Shown in pieces: positions 17,226-27,161 of a stretch of DNA of 64,000 nt. The stretch lies in assembly GCF_003026475.1 (NCBI RefSeq), contig NZ_PYMC01000012.1, positions 62,001 through 126,000 on the forward strand. Direction: 5' to 3'. Made by a program: the position numbers and the translations under genes. How positions within the stretch are numbered: the stretch's first letter is position 1; each line of letters starts with the position of its first letter. The notes under the pieces were generated by a model. The model saw nothing but the letters and a program-made list of their open reading frames with translations. It had not been told where the DNA came from and ran no database searches. Origin of the DNA: Photobacterium lipolyticum. Lineage in GTDB: Bacteria > Pseudomonadota > Gammaproteobacteria > Enterobacterales > Vibrionaceae.

Positions 17226-18552
17226 AGAAATAGCGATAAAAGTTGACAACCTTGGAAAATGTTTTCAAACATACGACAATCCAAAAGACAGGTTGAAGCA
17301 ATTTCTTGTTCCGCCGGTTAAGAAGTTTCTTAATAAAAAGCCGCATCAATATTATTCAGAGTTCTGGGCATTGAAAGACCTATCTTTCGAAATTAAGAAA
17401 GGGGAATCTTTTGGTGTCGTAGGGCGAAATGGATCAGGAAAAAGTACGCTACTGCAAATCATTACTGGTACCTTATTTCAAACTGAAGGTGAGCTCAGTG
17501 TAAATGGTCGCATTGCTGCTTTATTAGAGCTTGGTTCAGGTTTCAATCCCGAATTTACAGGTAGAGAAAATGTCTACTTGAATGGGATGTTAGTCGGACT
17601 TTCCAAAAGCGAGATTGATGATAGATTTGATGATATTGCATCATTTGCAGATATAGGTGATCACCTAGAACAACCAGTAAAAACTTATTCAAGCGGGATG
17701 TTAGTCAGGCTTGCGTTTGCTGTTCAAGTTCAATTGACTCCGGATATTCTTATTGTCGATGAAGCACTAGCGGTTGGTGATGCTTTGTTTCAAAAGCGTT
17801 GTTATCAGCGAATGGAGCAATTAAAAAATGACGGCGTTACACTTTTATTTGTATCACATGACCAAGAGTCAGTAAGAACATTAACAGAAAAAAGTATTCT
17901 GCTTAATAATGGCAAGATTGTAGATCATGGGTCATCATCTGATGTATTGATTTCATACCGTAAGTTACTGCATGAGCAAGAGCAAGAATATTACAAAAAT
18001 GCAGTGAATAACATTGCCTTAAAGAAAAACGATAAATTTGATTTTGATAATAAATCTTTTGGAAGTGGCCAAGCAGAAATAATAAAAGTATCAACTTTTA
18101 ATGATCAAGGTATTGCAAGCAATGTATTTTCTGTTGGTGATAAAATTAGAATAAAAGCAGAATGTAAGAGTCATACTGATAGTGATAAATTGAATGTTGG
18201 ACTGAGAATCAGAAATAAGCAGGGAATTAAAATCAATTCATGGGGCACATTGAACCAGGATATTGACTTGATGGGGACTGCTGAACCTGATGATATATTT
18301 TGGAATCGTAAGCTAAATAAAGATGAAGCATTCGATGTTTGGTTTGAGTTTGATTGTATATTAGGTGCAAATTTATATGAGATTCAAGCATCAATAACGC
18401 ATGAAGAAAAACCTGATTACACCATGCAAACACAATTGCATTGGATTGATGAGGCAGCATTTTTTCAAATAGTCAATCATGAAAGTAAAGCTTTTTTCGG
18501 TGGCTTAGTCGATCTTAATATAAAGGCGAAGTGGGAAGATATAAATGATTAA
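17215..18552 (+). CDS. wzt: Polysaccharide ABC transporter ATP-binding protein (Wzt) with C-terminal glycan-binding domain
   Basis: The 445-residue protein has an ABC ATPase (about 1-260) with Walker A GRNGSGKST (near 71-79), signature YSSGMLVRLAFA (near 157) and Walker B ILIVDEALAVGD (near 178), then an extra domain of about 160 residues (about 280-445). In O9a/O8-type systems the extra Wzt domain binds the methylated non-reducing end of the glycan and gates export. I chose ATG 17215, which overlaps the end of wzm; the frame upstream to 17161 lies inside wzm. The next gene, a methyltransferase, overlaps its 3' end by eight bases, consistent with a cap-recognition pair. Confidence 0.93.
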   Translation: MYSKEIAIKVDNLGKCFQTYDNPKDRLKQFLVPPVKKFLNKKPHQYYSEFWALKDLSFEIKKGESFGVVGRNGSGKSTLLQIITGTLFQTEGELSVNGRIAALLELGSGFNPEFTGRENVYLNGMLVGLSKSEIDDRFDDIASFADIGDHLEQPVKTYSSGMLVRLAFAVQVQLTPDILIVDEALAVGDALFQKRCYQRMEQLKNDGVTLLFVSHDQESVRTLTEKSILLNNGKIVDHGSSSDVLISYRKLLHEQEQEYYKNAVNNIALKKNDKFDFDNKSFGSGQAEIIKVSTFNDQGIASNVFSVGDKIRIKAECKSHTDSDKLNVGLRIRNKQGIKINSWGTLNQDIDLMGTAEPDDIFWNRKLNKDEAFDVWFEFDCILGANLYEIQASITHEEKPDYTMQTQLHWIDEAAFFQIVNHESKAFFGGLVDLNIKAKWEDIND

Positions 18553-20815
18553 CACAAATCAAGATGATTATAATAATGCACACAATGAATATTGGTCATC
18601 ACCCGATCGAATTGGTGAAGCTAGCGGCGACTTGAAAAAGATTTCAAATCAAATTATTGAAACATGTGGGTATGGTAAAGTTCTTGATATCGGTTGTGGT
18701 GAAGGGAAATTAGTTGCTGAGTTAGTTAATTCAGGGGTTGATGCTTTCGGACTGGATATATCCGAAGTGGTAATTGAACGTGCAAATAATCTTTTAAATG
18801 GAAGATTTGAGCAAGGCTCAATTTTAGAACTACCATATAAAGATAACCATTTTGATACTGTCGTTTCAACTGATTGTATGGATCATCTAACTCCTGAGGA
18901 TGTTCCTGCGGCATTAAAAGAAATTTGTCGAGTTACAGCTAAATATGTATTTATTCAAATTTCCACGACAAAAGATAGAGATGATCATAGGCATTTAACC
19001 GTTGAAGGTCGTGACTGGTGGGAAACAAAGTGTTTAGACGCAGGGTTTCGTAAACACCCAGGCTATTATAGATTGAATGCTTATGAAGCGTTAAATCAAG
19101 AACCATTGAAAATATATGTGCTGTTAGAGAAAATCCCTCAGCTAGCTATAAGTAAATATTCTATGGAAGAGTTGAATAAACAACGAATATTGCATATGGA
19201 TATGTTGCGTGAAGTAGGCCGTAGAGGTGATGCGCATTGTATTCGATATCACAAAGCCTCTGAGTATGTTCGACCAGGCGATACTGTATTAGATTTAGCA
19301 TGTGGTCTCGGCTATGGAAGTCATATTATTTACCATAATAGTCATGCGAAGCGTGTGATAGGCATGGATTTAAGCGAATCAGGTATTGAATATGCGCAAC
19401 AAAATTATCAGTTAGAGGGACGAGTTGAATTTTCTCTAGCAGATGCGCAGAACATCGAGAATCTACCTGATAATTCAATCGATTTTATTACAACGTTTGA
19501 AACGATTGAGCATCTACCTGAGCCTAAAAAATATTTAGCTGAGTTAGAACGAGTGCTTAAACCATCCGGAAGAATGCTCATTTGTGCACCAAATAACTGG
19601 GCTGATGAAACTGGTGAAGATCCAAACCCTCATCATTTTCATGTATATACCTGGGATCGATTAAAAGAAGAGTGCGGTACTCATTTTATTTTAGAGAAAG
19701 GCTTTGTCCAAACGGCCGGTGGGGCGATGAAATGCCATCATTCGCCTCGCGCTTGGTATGAAGTCTCTGTTGAGGGGTTTGATCGTGAAGCTGAATGGAT
19801 TATTTTGCTTTGTATGAAAGATCCGATGAAAGGTCAATCTTTACCATATACTGAGACTCAATGGGAATTGCCTGAATCAGAGGATTTCAATGTAGTTTCA
19901 TTTTCCAGAGATTACCAGAACCCATGGATAGTCCGCGGTACGGTGACAAGAGGCCAGCGCTTATTAAATCAGAGATTACTTGTTTCCAAGCAACTTGAAA
20001 TATTATCAACCAGCGCGCCTGGTTCAGTTGATTATGCCGCTTCATTATGCGGCTATATATATTCTGTCATCGAAAATGAAGAATATGTTAAGAATAGTGT
20101 CGTTGATAGTATTTCGAAACAAATTGATGAATACTTAGATTTGCAGCAAAAGACTCCGCATCATATCCGCTGGAGTGTTTCAATCACGTTTGCAGCAGGC
20201 GTTTTGTATAAGCACCTAGGTGATATTAATAAATCACTCGAGTTCTTCAAAAAAGCGACACAATTTGATGTAACAAAGTTTAGCCCTTTACTTGGAAACA
20301 AAACTTTAGATGCCTACTTCGAGATGGCAAAGCTTCATCTTAGCTTGAATGAAAAAGATAAGGCTAAGTCATATTTAGAAGCAACTGTTCAAGAGGCAAT
20401 CCGTCTTTCCAAATCTGATTGGTTGAATATTATTGGAAACACTGTTAACCCATGTCCGTTTGGCTTTCCTGAAATGGCACAGTTGCTTGATAAGGGGGCT
20501 AGAGCTGCTTATATGCTCAATAATTTTGATAGTATTGATGCCCGTCCTGAGCTTATTGCAACAGAAGCCAAAGGCTACTTTGAACGTATCATAGCGAATA
20601 ACGAAACAATAATTTCGGAACAAACGGCTGGTTTAAAAAACTTATATGCTGAAGTTGAAAGGTTGAATAAAGATAACAAAGTGTATATTGCAGAAATGCA
20701 TCGTTTAAATGAAGAAATTAATAATATGGAAAAAATTGATAATGGAGTACGTCAGTCGTTTTTTTACCGAGGACTTCGATATGTTTATCGAAGAGCTAAA
20801 GTTATCTTAAAATAA
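18545..20815 (+). CDS. Tandem SAM-methyltransferase with C-terminal coiled coil (candidate O-antigen chain terminator)
   Basis: The 756-residue product has two class I methyltransferase domains: the first with VLDIGCGEG near residue 46, the second with VLDLACGLGYGS near 247 followed by ETIEHLPEP and the VLKPSGRMLI strand. After about 430 comes a helical region with a TPR-like repeat (about 540-620), then a coiled coil (about 675-735, regular Leu/Glu/Asn heptads) and a short basic aromatic tail, FFYRGLRYVYRRAK. It overlaps wzt by eight bases. The layout recalls WbdD, in which methyltransferase, coiled-coil ruler and membrane-binding tail end and measure the O-antigen chain. WbdD also has a kinase, which I do not see. 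The capping role is inference. Confidence 0.75.
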   Translation: MINTNQDDYNNAHNEYWSSPDRIGEASGDLKKISNQIIETCGYGKVLDIGCGEGKLVAELVNSGVDAFGLDISEVVIERANNLLNGRFEQGSILELPYKDNHFDTVVSTDCMDHLTPEDVPAALKEICRVTAKYVFIQISTTKDRDDHRHLTVEGRDWWETKCLDAGFRKHPGYYRLNAYEALNQEPLKIYVLLEKIPQLAISKYSMEELNKQRILHMDMLREVGRRGDAHCIRYHKASEYVRPGDTVLDLACGLGYGSHIIYHNSHAKRVIGMDLSESGIEYAQQNYQLEGRVEFSLADAQNIENLPDNSIDFITTFETIEHLPEPKKYLAELERVLKPSGRMLICAPNNWADETGEDPNPHHFHVYTWDRLKEECGTHFILEKGFVQTAGGAMKCHHSPRAWYEVSVEGFDREAEWIILLCMKDPMKGQSLPYTETQWELPESEDFNVVSFSRDYQNPWIVRGTVTRGQRLLNQRLLVSKQLEILSTSAPGSVDYAASLCGYIYSVIENEEYVKNSVVDSISKQIDEYLDLQQKTPHHIRWSVSITFAAGVLYKHLGDINKSLEFFKKATQFDVTKFSPLLGNKTLDAYFEMAKLHLSLNEKDKAKSYLEATVQEAIRLSKSDWLNIIGNTVNPCPFGFPEMAQLLDKGARAAYMLNNFDSIDARPELIATEAKGYFERIIANNETIISEQTAGLKNLYAEVERLNKDNKVYIAEMHRLNEEINNMEKIDNGVRQSFFYRGLRYVYRRAKVILK

Positions 20816-21019
20816 CCACGAAGGCATTTAAAATGACTAAAATGCGTTAGTATCAGTCAAATTAGATGCCTCTTTAGCTACATAGCATACAAAATTAATA
20901 GTGATTAGATGATTCTAAATAACTAGATTGGGCTTATAACTCATATGCTTAATATTATTTTTTTATAACTAATATTGATAGCTATGTCTTTGGGTAAATA
21001 AATAATTGAAGCAAAGTAT

Positions 21020-24000
21020 ATGATTAATAATAAAGTTGGAATAGTCATTGTTTCCTATAATGCGCACAAAGCCGTTGAGCTTACATTGAGCAGCTTGAGC
21101 CGTGCATATAATGAAACAGAATATAAAGTAATATTAATTGATAATGCATCTAAACTAGAGCAACGAGAGCTTATAAAGCAATCATTTAATAGATATTGCG
21201 ATGGCGCAAATTCTAATTGGCTTTATATCCAAGAAGAAAAAAATTCAGGTTTTTCTGGCGGCAACAATGTTGGCATAAAAAAGTTATTAGATGATCATGA
21301 AGTTGATCAGATCTGCCTATTGAACAGCGATGTTATTGTTACGGATCATTGGCTGGATAGGTTGATTGAAAAAAATGAGGCTGTTGTTAGCGCGGTTACT
21401 AATAAAGCAGATAGCGAGCAATGCGTGCCTTGTGATTATGATTTCTCGTTACAAGAGGCTTTGAATTCAGATGAGCAAGGCGTAAAAGAAAGCGTTTATC
21501 AAACAATCAATGATTATTCTAACAAGCGCTATAGTGATTTTAGAGATAGCACTGTAACGTCCGATGTTACTTTTTTTTGTGTGCTACTCAAAAAAGAGGT
21601 AATACAGCAAGTTGGTTTGCTTGATGAAACTTTCTTTCCTGGCGGCTATGAGGATGATGATTATTGCCTTAGGTTAAAAGCAAAAGGAATTGAACCTAAG
21701 TTATGTCGGGATGTATTCATACATCATTGGGGTTCGGCATCATTTGGCCAGCTTCAGCATTCTTATTTCCAGGAAAATGCTAATAAGAATCGCAGCTATC
21801 TAGAAGAAAAGCACAACATTACTTGGGCATACAGAGCTGAAAGACCGTTTTTGTCGTATTTTCAAGACATTAGCTACTGTCTTGAAAATAGAGAGAGCAT
21901 TGGAATGTTCTCTTTTTATGACCAACGGTTTGTTGAAGAGCTAGACCATTTAGTCTCAAACTATGTCAGCGAAAGTAAAGCGATATCGAAGCTTATTGAT
22001 ATTGCAGTTAATAAACATAATGTGCAATATCACGGCGACGCTAATGATTTTGACTCTATTCAAGTTGATTGGGAATATATCAAGGAGCATAAGAATAGCT
22101 CACTGAAAATTGAACCTTCTGAATCAGAAAAAGCTAACTTGAATAAAAAGTGTGAAGGTTTTTTAAATGATATAAATGCTTGTCAACTTCAGACAATTAA
22201 TGATTACAAGTTTTTATGTGAAAATGCTCCAGAATTGGTTTCAGGTCAAAGTATTAATGAGCTGAAAATTGGCTTTTGGGGTAAAATCAAAAAAGCAATA
22301 AAAACAATTGTTAATTTTAAGGGAATTGTATTCTTTGGTGGATATCCGTCCGAAGAGAAATTAAATGATGGTTACTTCCAACGCATCAATGCCATTGATG
22401 AGCAAGTCCAGGACCGTTGGCGTGTCTATGTAGACCATAATCAAGAAGGACATTGGTGGTCTTTACCGGCGAAGCAAGTGATTGCAATTAATGTCGCTGG
22501 CACAAGAAAAAATAAGCTAATGGCAAGATTATTGACCGTTCTGTTAGCCATCAGATGCGGTAAGATTTACTATCACAGTGTCTTGAGAATGCATGATAGC
22601 CGTTTCGGATTGCTGATGTACATGCCAGTTATCAAAAAGATCATCGATATTCATGGCGTTGTGCCTGAAGAATTCAGATATCATAATGATTATTATAGCG
22701 CGTGTTTGTATGAAAAATACGAAAAGCTAGCAGTAAAAAAAGCTGATCTTGTATTAACTGTCACAGATGCTATGAAGCAGTATTTGGCAGATAAGTACAG
22801 GGTCGATCTTACTAAAAAAGGGATCACGCTACCGATTTTCCAAAATGCAGAAATTGGCGAATGCGTGAAATCTAAAAATGGTGAGCAGGCTAAAGCTATT
22901 TATGCTGGTGGCTTACATAAATGGCAGCAGGTAGATAAGATGTTGTCAGCAATTGAGGCTAAAAGAGAAGATTTCCGTTTCTATTTCTTTACCCCGTCAC
23001 CAGATATCATCCACGGAAAATTGTCGGCTAATGCGTTATCAAGTGGTAATATTGAGATTGGCTGTAAAACAAGCGATGAGTTAAAAGCTTATTATCAAGG
23101 TGCTGATTATGGATTTATTCTGAGAGAAGATATTATTGTTAATAATGTTTCTTGTCCGACAAAGCTAATCGAATACCTAGAATACGATATTATCCCTGTT
23201 ATTGATTCACCTAAAATTGGTGACTTTTCAACTCATGGAATGAGATACGTTCTTCTTCATGATTTTATCAACGGTAATCTTCCAACGGCTGCAGATCGTC
23301 TTGAGATGATAGCTAGGAACCGTGAGGTTATTAATAAGCTTCATGGTTATAGAAATAAGGGGAACCAATTATTACTTCGTTACTTTAATAATGAAGTGAT
23401 TGAAAAACCTGCACTTAGTATCAAACTAGCTACCAAAATCAAAAGAAGAATTAATCTAGATTCACCGTTGGGTAAATGGGCTTCTGTACTTTGGGCTAAA
23501 TATAAGTCTGCTACGGGTACTAAACTTATCGAACAAAGTGATTTCAACCTCGATGACATTCTTTCAGAAGATGAAAAGTTTGATGTTATTATTCAGGTAG
23601 ATAATTTTGTTGCAGGTGGTTTAGAAAATGTCGTAATAGATATCAATAGTGAGTTCCAAAAAGCGAATCTGAAATGTTGTCTTGTTGTCTTTGGGACTGT
23701 GGGATCCGCAGTTGAGAAAGCCAGACAATTCGGCTTGACAGTATTTGAAATGCCATATGGAGATGAGTTGTATAAAAAGCTACTTAAGCGAGTTGAACCG
23801 AAAGTTGTAATGACTCATTATTCTTTGCAAGGTCTTGATATATGTAAAGAGTATGGAATTTATACAATTCAAGTCATTCATAACATGTATATGTGGTTTT
23901 CGAGCGCTGAAAAAATGGCATTTAAGCAGGCTGCTGAAAGTACGGACTGTTATGTTTCAGTGTCTCAAATGGCTCAGGATTATGCGATTTCAAAGTTAGG

Positions 24001-24700
24001 GTTACCCAAAGAAAAATGTACAGTTATTCCTAATGGTATCGATATCGCAAAATTTAATGCATTACCAGACGTTGACGAGTGTGACTCACTGCGTAGAACA
24101 TTGGGTATCTCTGACGACGATTTTGTCTATTTATCTGTAGGTTCGATAAATCATCAGAAAAATCCAGCATCGATAGTTAGAGCGTTTGCAAAAATTGCTA
24201 ATCAGGAAGTCAGTAGTAAACTGATCATGGTAGGCCCTATCTACGAGCAAGATATCTATCAAGATGTATTAGAAGAAATTAAGGCTCATGGGTTAGAAGA
24301 ACGAGTGATACATGTTGACCATGACAATAATATTAAAAAATATTATTCGATTGCTGATGTTTTTGTTCATTCGCCATTCTTTGAGGGCGGGATGCCACCA
24401 TTAGTTATCTTGGAAGCGATTGCTTCGAATCTACCAGTCATCACTATTGATACACTGATTCCATCTGACTTAAATGCTAATCCTGCTATCTACACCGTAC
24501 AGCCACATGTTGATCTTTTTGAATTTGATAAAAGGATAACTGACTTACGTTCTTCACCTGATGTTGAAGAAAAGTTCGCTGAATGCATGATGAAGAGCTT
24601 TAAGCAGTATGAAAGGCCGAATGCGGAGATTGAGTTGGCTAACTATGATAAGCCGCGCATGTTTAAAAAGTACATTGATCTGGTAAATTCAAACATGTAA
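21020..24700 (+). CDS. Large multidomain glycosyltransferase (GT2 plus two GT4-like domains)
   Basis: A 1226-residue protein with three glycosyltransferase-like modules. Residues about 5-270 are a GT-A fold of family 2 (VGIVIVSYNAHKAVELTLSS, LLNSDVIVTDHW, and FFPGGYEDDDYCLRLKAKG with the EDDD cluster). About 435-800 is a GT-B-like module starting FFGGYPSEEKLNDGYFQR. About 852-1226 is a GT4 module with GGLENVVIDINSEF, VIPNGIDIAKFN, VGSINHQKNPASIVRAF and the EGGMPPLVILEA nucleotide-sugar motif near 1121-1132. It could add several residues of the repeat unit. A gap of about 200 AT-rich bases before it may hold a secondary promoter. Donor and linkage cannot be read. Confidence 0.85.
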   Translation: MINNKVGIVIVSYNAHKAVELTLSSLSRAYNETEYKVILIDNASKLEQRELIKQSFNRYCDGANSNWLYIQEEKNSGFSGGNNVGIKKLLDDHEVDQICLLNSDVIVTDHWLDRLIEKNEAVVSAVTNKADSEQCVPCDYDFSLQEALNSDEQGVKESVYQTINDYSNKRYSDFRDSTVTSDVTFFCVLLKKEVIQQVGLLDETFFPGGYEDDDYCLRLKAKGIEPKLCRDVFIHHWGSASFGQLQHSYFQENANKNRSYLEEKHNITWAYRAERPFLSYFQDISYCLENRESIGMFSFYDQRFVEELDHLVSNYVSESKAISKLIDIAVNKHNVQYHGDANDFDSIQVDWEYIKEHKNSSLKIEPSESEKANLNKKCEGFLNDINACQLQTINDYKFLCENAPELVSGQSINELKIGFWGKIKKAIKTIVNFKGIVFFGGYPSEEKLNDGYFQRINAIDEQVQDRWRVYVDHNQEGHWWSLPAKQVIAINVAGTRKNKLMARLLTVLLAIRCGKIYYHSVLRMHDSRFGLLMYMPVIKKIIDIHGVVPEEFRYHNDYYSACLYEKYEKLAVKKADLVLTVTDAMKQYLADKYRVDLTKKGITLPIFQNAEIGECVKSKNGEQAKAIYAGGLHKWQQVDKMLSAIEAKREDFRFYFFTPSPDIIHGKLSANALSSGNIEIGCKTSDELKAYYQGADYGFILREDIIVNNVSCPTKLIEYLEYDIIPVIDSPKIGDFSTHGMRYVLLHDFINGNLPTAADRLEMIARNREVINKLHGYRNKGNQLLLRYFNNEVIEKPALSIKLATKIKRRINLDSPLGKWASVLWAKYKSATGTKLIEQSDFNLDDILSEDEKFDVIIQVDNFVAGGLENVVIDINSEFQKANLKCCLVVFGTVGSAVEKARQFGLTVFEMPYGDELYKKLLKRVEPKVVMTHYSLQGLDICKEYGIYTIQVIHNMYMWFSSAEKMAFKQAAESTDCYVSVSQMAQDYAISKLGLPKEKCTVIPNGIDIAKFNALPDVDECDSLRRTLGISDDDFVYLSVGSINHQKNPASIVRAFAKIANQEVSSKLIMVGPIYEQDIYQDVLEEIKAHGLEERVIHVDHDNNIKKYYSIADVFVHSPFFEGGMPPLVILEAIASNLPVITIDTLIPSDLNANPAIYTVQPHVDLFEFDKRITDLRSSPDVEEKFAECMMKSFKQYERPNAEIELANYDKPRMFKKYIDLVNSNM

Positions 24701-24707
24701 CTTGCTT

Positions 24708-24739
24708 ATATTCAGTGCAGCTTATGCTGCACTGAATAT
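24708..24739. repeat. Perfect 14-base-pair hairpin between glycosyltransferase genes
   Basis: ATATTCAGTGCAGC (24708-24721) and GCTGCACTGAATAT (24726-24739) pair perfectly around the four-base loop TTAT. It starts eight bases after the stop of the large glycosyltransferase gene. No T run follows, so it is not a standard terminator; RNA processing, stability or partial attenuation are possible. Confidence 0.8.
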
Positions 24740-24773
24740 TCTGATGTTCTATCAAGAAGATAATAAAAGTATT

Positions 24774-26006
24774 ATGTATGAGAAAACTTATTCACTTATT
24801 AAAAAGTGTTATTGGTCATTGCCATCACCAATTCGCTCCATGCTTAATGATCTTCGCTATACAATTGTAAGAAGACTAAGATCAAAGTTATTAGGTGCTA
24901 AGACGACTGAAAATGCTAGCGATATAAATGTTCACGATTTTGAGGGAATCTTATCAACACATAAAAATATTTATGTATTTGAACTTGCTGTTGACTGGGG
25001 AATTGATTTATATCAGAGGCCACAGCATTTAGCGACTGCATTAGGTCATGATGATTCTTTCGTTATTTATAAGACCCAAGGTGATGGCGTTAACGGTTTC
25101 AGAAATATTGCCCACAATGTATGGCTTACGAATGAGTTAGTGTATGTAGACTCTTTAGATGACGTTAAGAGAGTGTATTTCTCTACATCAATTTTTAATA
25201 CCTGTGAGCATATGATTGCGATGAGAGAGAAGGGGCGGATCTTCTATGAATATATCGATCATATTTCAGAAGAAATTTCGGGTGGTAAAACAGAGATTAG
25301 GATCCTTAATGAAGTTAAAGCGTTTGCTTTTGAAGGGGGAGTTGATCATGTTGTTGCAACTGCAGATGAATTGCATACTGAGTCATTACGGTACCTTGAG
25401 CCTAAGAATGTGAGTTTGATACCAAATGGTGTCAATGTTGAGCACTATCAGAACATTGATGTGAATAGTTTATTAGACCCGTGTTTTTCTGATTTTACAG
25501 CTAAGTATGACATCATTGTCGGTTATTTCGGTGCAATTGCCCCATGGTTATGGTATGAACTGATTGATGGAATTGTTGCGAAGAACCCAAATCTAGGCTT
25601 TGTCATGCTAGGTCCAGATTATGGCGGCTGCCAGAGCAAATTACCCAAATACGACAACTTTTTATGGCTAGGGCCTGTTAGTTATACTGAGTTACCGTGT
25701 TATGCGAATGAATTTGATGCTTGCTGGATCCCATTTAGCCCTGGAGACATAGCAAAAACAACATCACCGTTGAAATTATTTGAATACTTTGCACTAGGAA
25801 GACCTGTTACCGTTACATCGGATATGCGCGAATGCACTAAGTATAATGAAGTATTTCACGGCGACTCTTTATCAAGCTTTAACGATGCATTGAACCAATC
25901 ATTTCATAAGATAGGAAACTCTGATTATCAGCAAAAAACATTAGAGCTGGCAAAGCTCAACAGTTGGAATAAACGTGCTCAATGTTATAACTCAATTCGT
26001 TTCTAA
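24774..26006 (+). CDS. Glycosyltransferase, GT-B fold
   Basis: The 410-residue product (from ATG 24774) shows a GT4/GT1-like GT-B protein: DWGIDLYQRPQHLATALG near the N-terminal domain, VSLIPNGVNVEHY in the linker, VGYFGAIAPWLWYELIDGI, GFVMLGPDYGG and TTSPLKLFEYFALGRPVTV for nucleotide-sugar binding. The open frame begins at TTG 24702 and another ATG lies at 24744, but 24702 would put the 14-base-pair hairpin inside the coding region; 24774 is the conservative choice, with only a weak ribosome site. It probably adds one sugar to the O-antigen; donor unknown. Confidence 0.82.
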   Translation: MYEKTYSLIKKCYWSLPSPIRSMLNDLRYTIVRRLRSKLLGAKTTENASDINVHDFEGILSTHKNIYVFELAVDWGIDLYQRPQHLATALGHDDSFVIYKTQGDGVNGFRNIAHNVWLTNELVYVDSLDDVKRVYFSTSIFNTCEHMIAMREKGRIFYEYIDHISEEISGGKTEIRILNEVKAFAFEGGVDHVVATADELHTESLRYLEPKNVSLIPNGVNVEHYQNIDVNSLLDPCFSDFTAKYDIIVGYFGAIAPWLWYELIDGIVAKNPNLGFVMLGPDYGGCQSKLPKYDNFLWLGPVSYTELPCYANEFDACWIPFSPGDIAKTTSPLKLFEYFALGRPVTVTSDMRECTKYNEVFHGDSLSSFNDALNQSFHKIGNSDYQQKTLELAKLNSWNKRAQCYNSIRF

Positions 26007-26020
26007 GTGATAGACAATAT

Positions 26021-27091
26021 ATGGATTTGATTTATTTTTCTCCAGTTCCTTGGAATAGTATTGCTCAGCGGCCCCACTTTTTTATCAAAGAAGCGATCAA
26101 GCAAGGGTTCGATAACATCATATGGGTTAATCCGACTCCGTCTCGGTTTCCAGAATTGTATGATCTTCGCAGGGTGTTATCACCCTTTGAAGCTAGCAGC
26201 TTCGATATTCCACCACAGGTGAAAGTCATTTCGCCGAGGCTAATACCTATCGAGCCATTTAACTCTGGCTACAAACTACTGAATAAGAGCAAGCTTGATA
26301 TTATCGTTGCGGAAATTAAATCAGAAATCAAACATGAATCCCGACATATAGTTGTCGGTAAGCCGTGCTTGCTGGCAGAAAAAGTTTTGGCAGAGATTGA
26401 TTTTACAAGTACTGCCCTTGATATGATGGATGATTTTCCTTGCTTCTTTTCTGGCCTTTCAAGGGTAAGTGTTGGTAAAACCCTCGAGAGAATGATTCAA
26501 CAAGTTGATTTGTGTATTTATTCATCGACTAGTCTTGGTGAAAAATATTCTCTGACGAATTTGAATTCAATGCTGGTTTTAAATGCGTGTGACGAGCACT
26601 TTCTGCAAAAGGCACAAAGTCGAAAACGAAACCCTAGGACCGAGAAGTTAATTTTCGGTTATGTTGGCACAGTTGCGACTTGGTTTGATTGGGATGTAGT
26701 ATTAAAGCTTTCGTCTCAGTACCCTGAGTCTGAAATTCATATAGTTGGGCCAAATTATTCATCGACACCAAGCGCACTACCTACAAATGTTACGCTATTC
26801 CCTGCAATTGAGCACTCTAAAGTTTCTGAGGTTATCGCGACCTTTGATTATGGCTTAATTCCGTTTAAGCAAAATGAATTGACCGAATCGGTTGACCCTG
26901 TAAAGTATTACGAATATCTAGCACATCAAATCCCAGTAATAAGCACGCCTTTTGGGCAAATGAAGTATCGGATAGAGAACAACAATGTTCATGATTTTTC
27001 TGTTTTTTCCGTAAACTATCAAATAGAACCGGAATCAACCGTTACGTGGCATAATAGATTTCGACCTTTTTTTAATTTACTTAAACAGTAA
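26021..27091 (+). CDS. Glycosyltransferase, GT-B fold
   Basis: A 356-residue protein similar in type to its upstream neighbour: PVPWNSIAQRPHFFIKEA at the N-terminus (compare the IDLYQRPQHLATAL motif of the previous gene), FGYVGTVATWFDWDVVLKL opening the C-terminal domain, SEIHIVGPNYSS, and DPVKYYEYLAHQIPVIST in place of the usual EALA region. The two genes may be old duplicates. It starts 14 bases after the previous stop. The substrate cannot be predicted. Confidence 0.82.
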   Translation: MDLIYFSPVPWNSIAQRPHFFIKEAIKQGFDNIIWVNPTPSRFPELYDLRRVLSPFEASSFDIPPQVKVISPRLIPIEPFNSGYKLLNKSKLDIIVAEIKSEIKHESRHIVVGKPCLLAEKVLAEIDFTSTALDMMDDFPCFFSGLSRVSVGKTLERMIQQVDLCIYSSTSLGEKYSLTNLNSMLVLNACDEHFLQKAQSRKRNPRTEKLIFGYVGTVATWFDWDVVLKLSSQYPESEIHIVGPNYSSTPSALPTNVTLFPAIEHSKVSEVIATFDYGLIPFKQNELTESVDPVKYYEYLAHQIPVISTPFGQMKYRIENNNVHDFSVFSVNYQIEPESTVTWHNRFRPFFNLLKQ

Positions 27092-27161
27092 AGAATAGAC
27101 AAAATAGATGACGTTGCCACTTACAAAGTAGTAATTGGCTTATGCATTCTTAGGAAAAAAT

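Noticed and set aside
20816..21019. A small gene between the double methyltransferase and the large glycosyltransferase
   Set aside because: The AT-rich gap has stops in all frames at short intervals and no ribosome site before any ATG except that of the next gene.
24702..24773. TTG start at 24702 for the second glycosyltransferase
   Set aside because: It would translate through the 14-base-pair hairpin, has no ribosome site and starts one base after the previous stop without a coupling signal.
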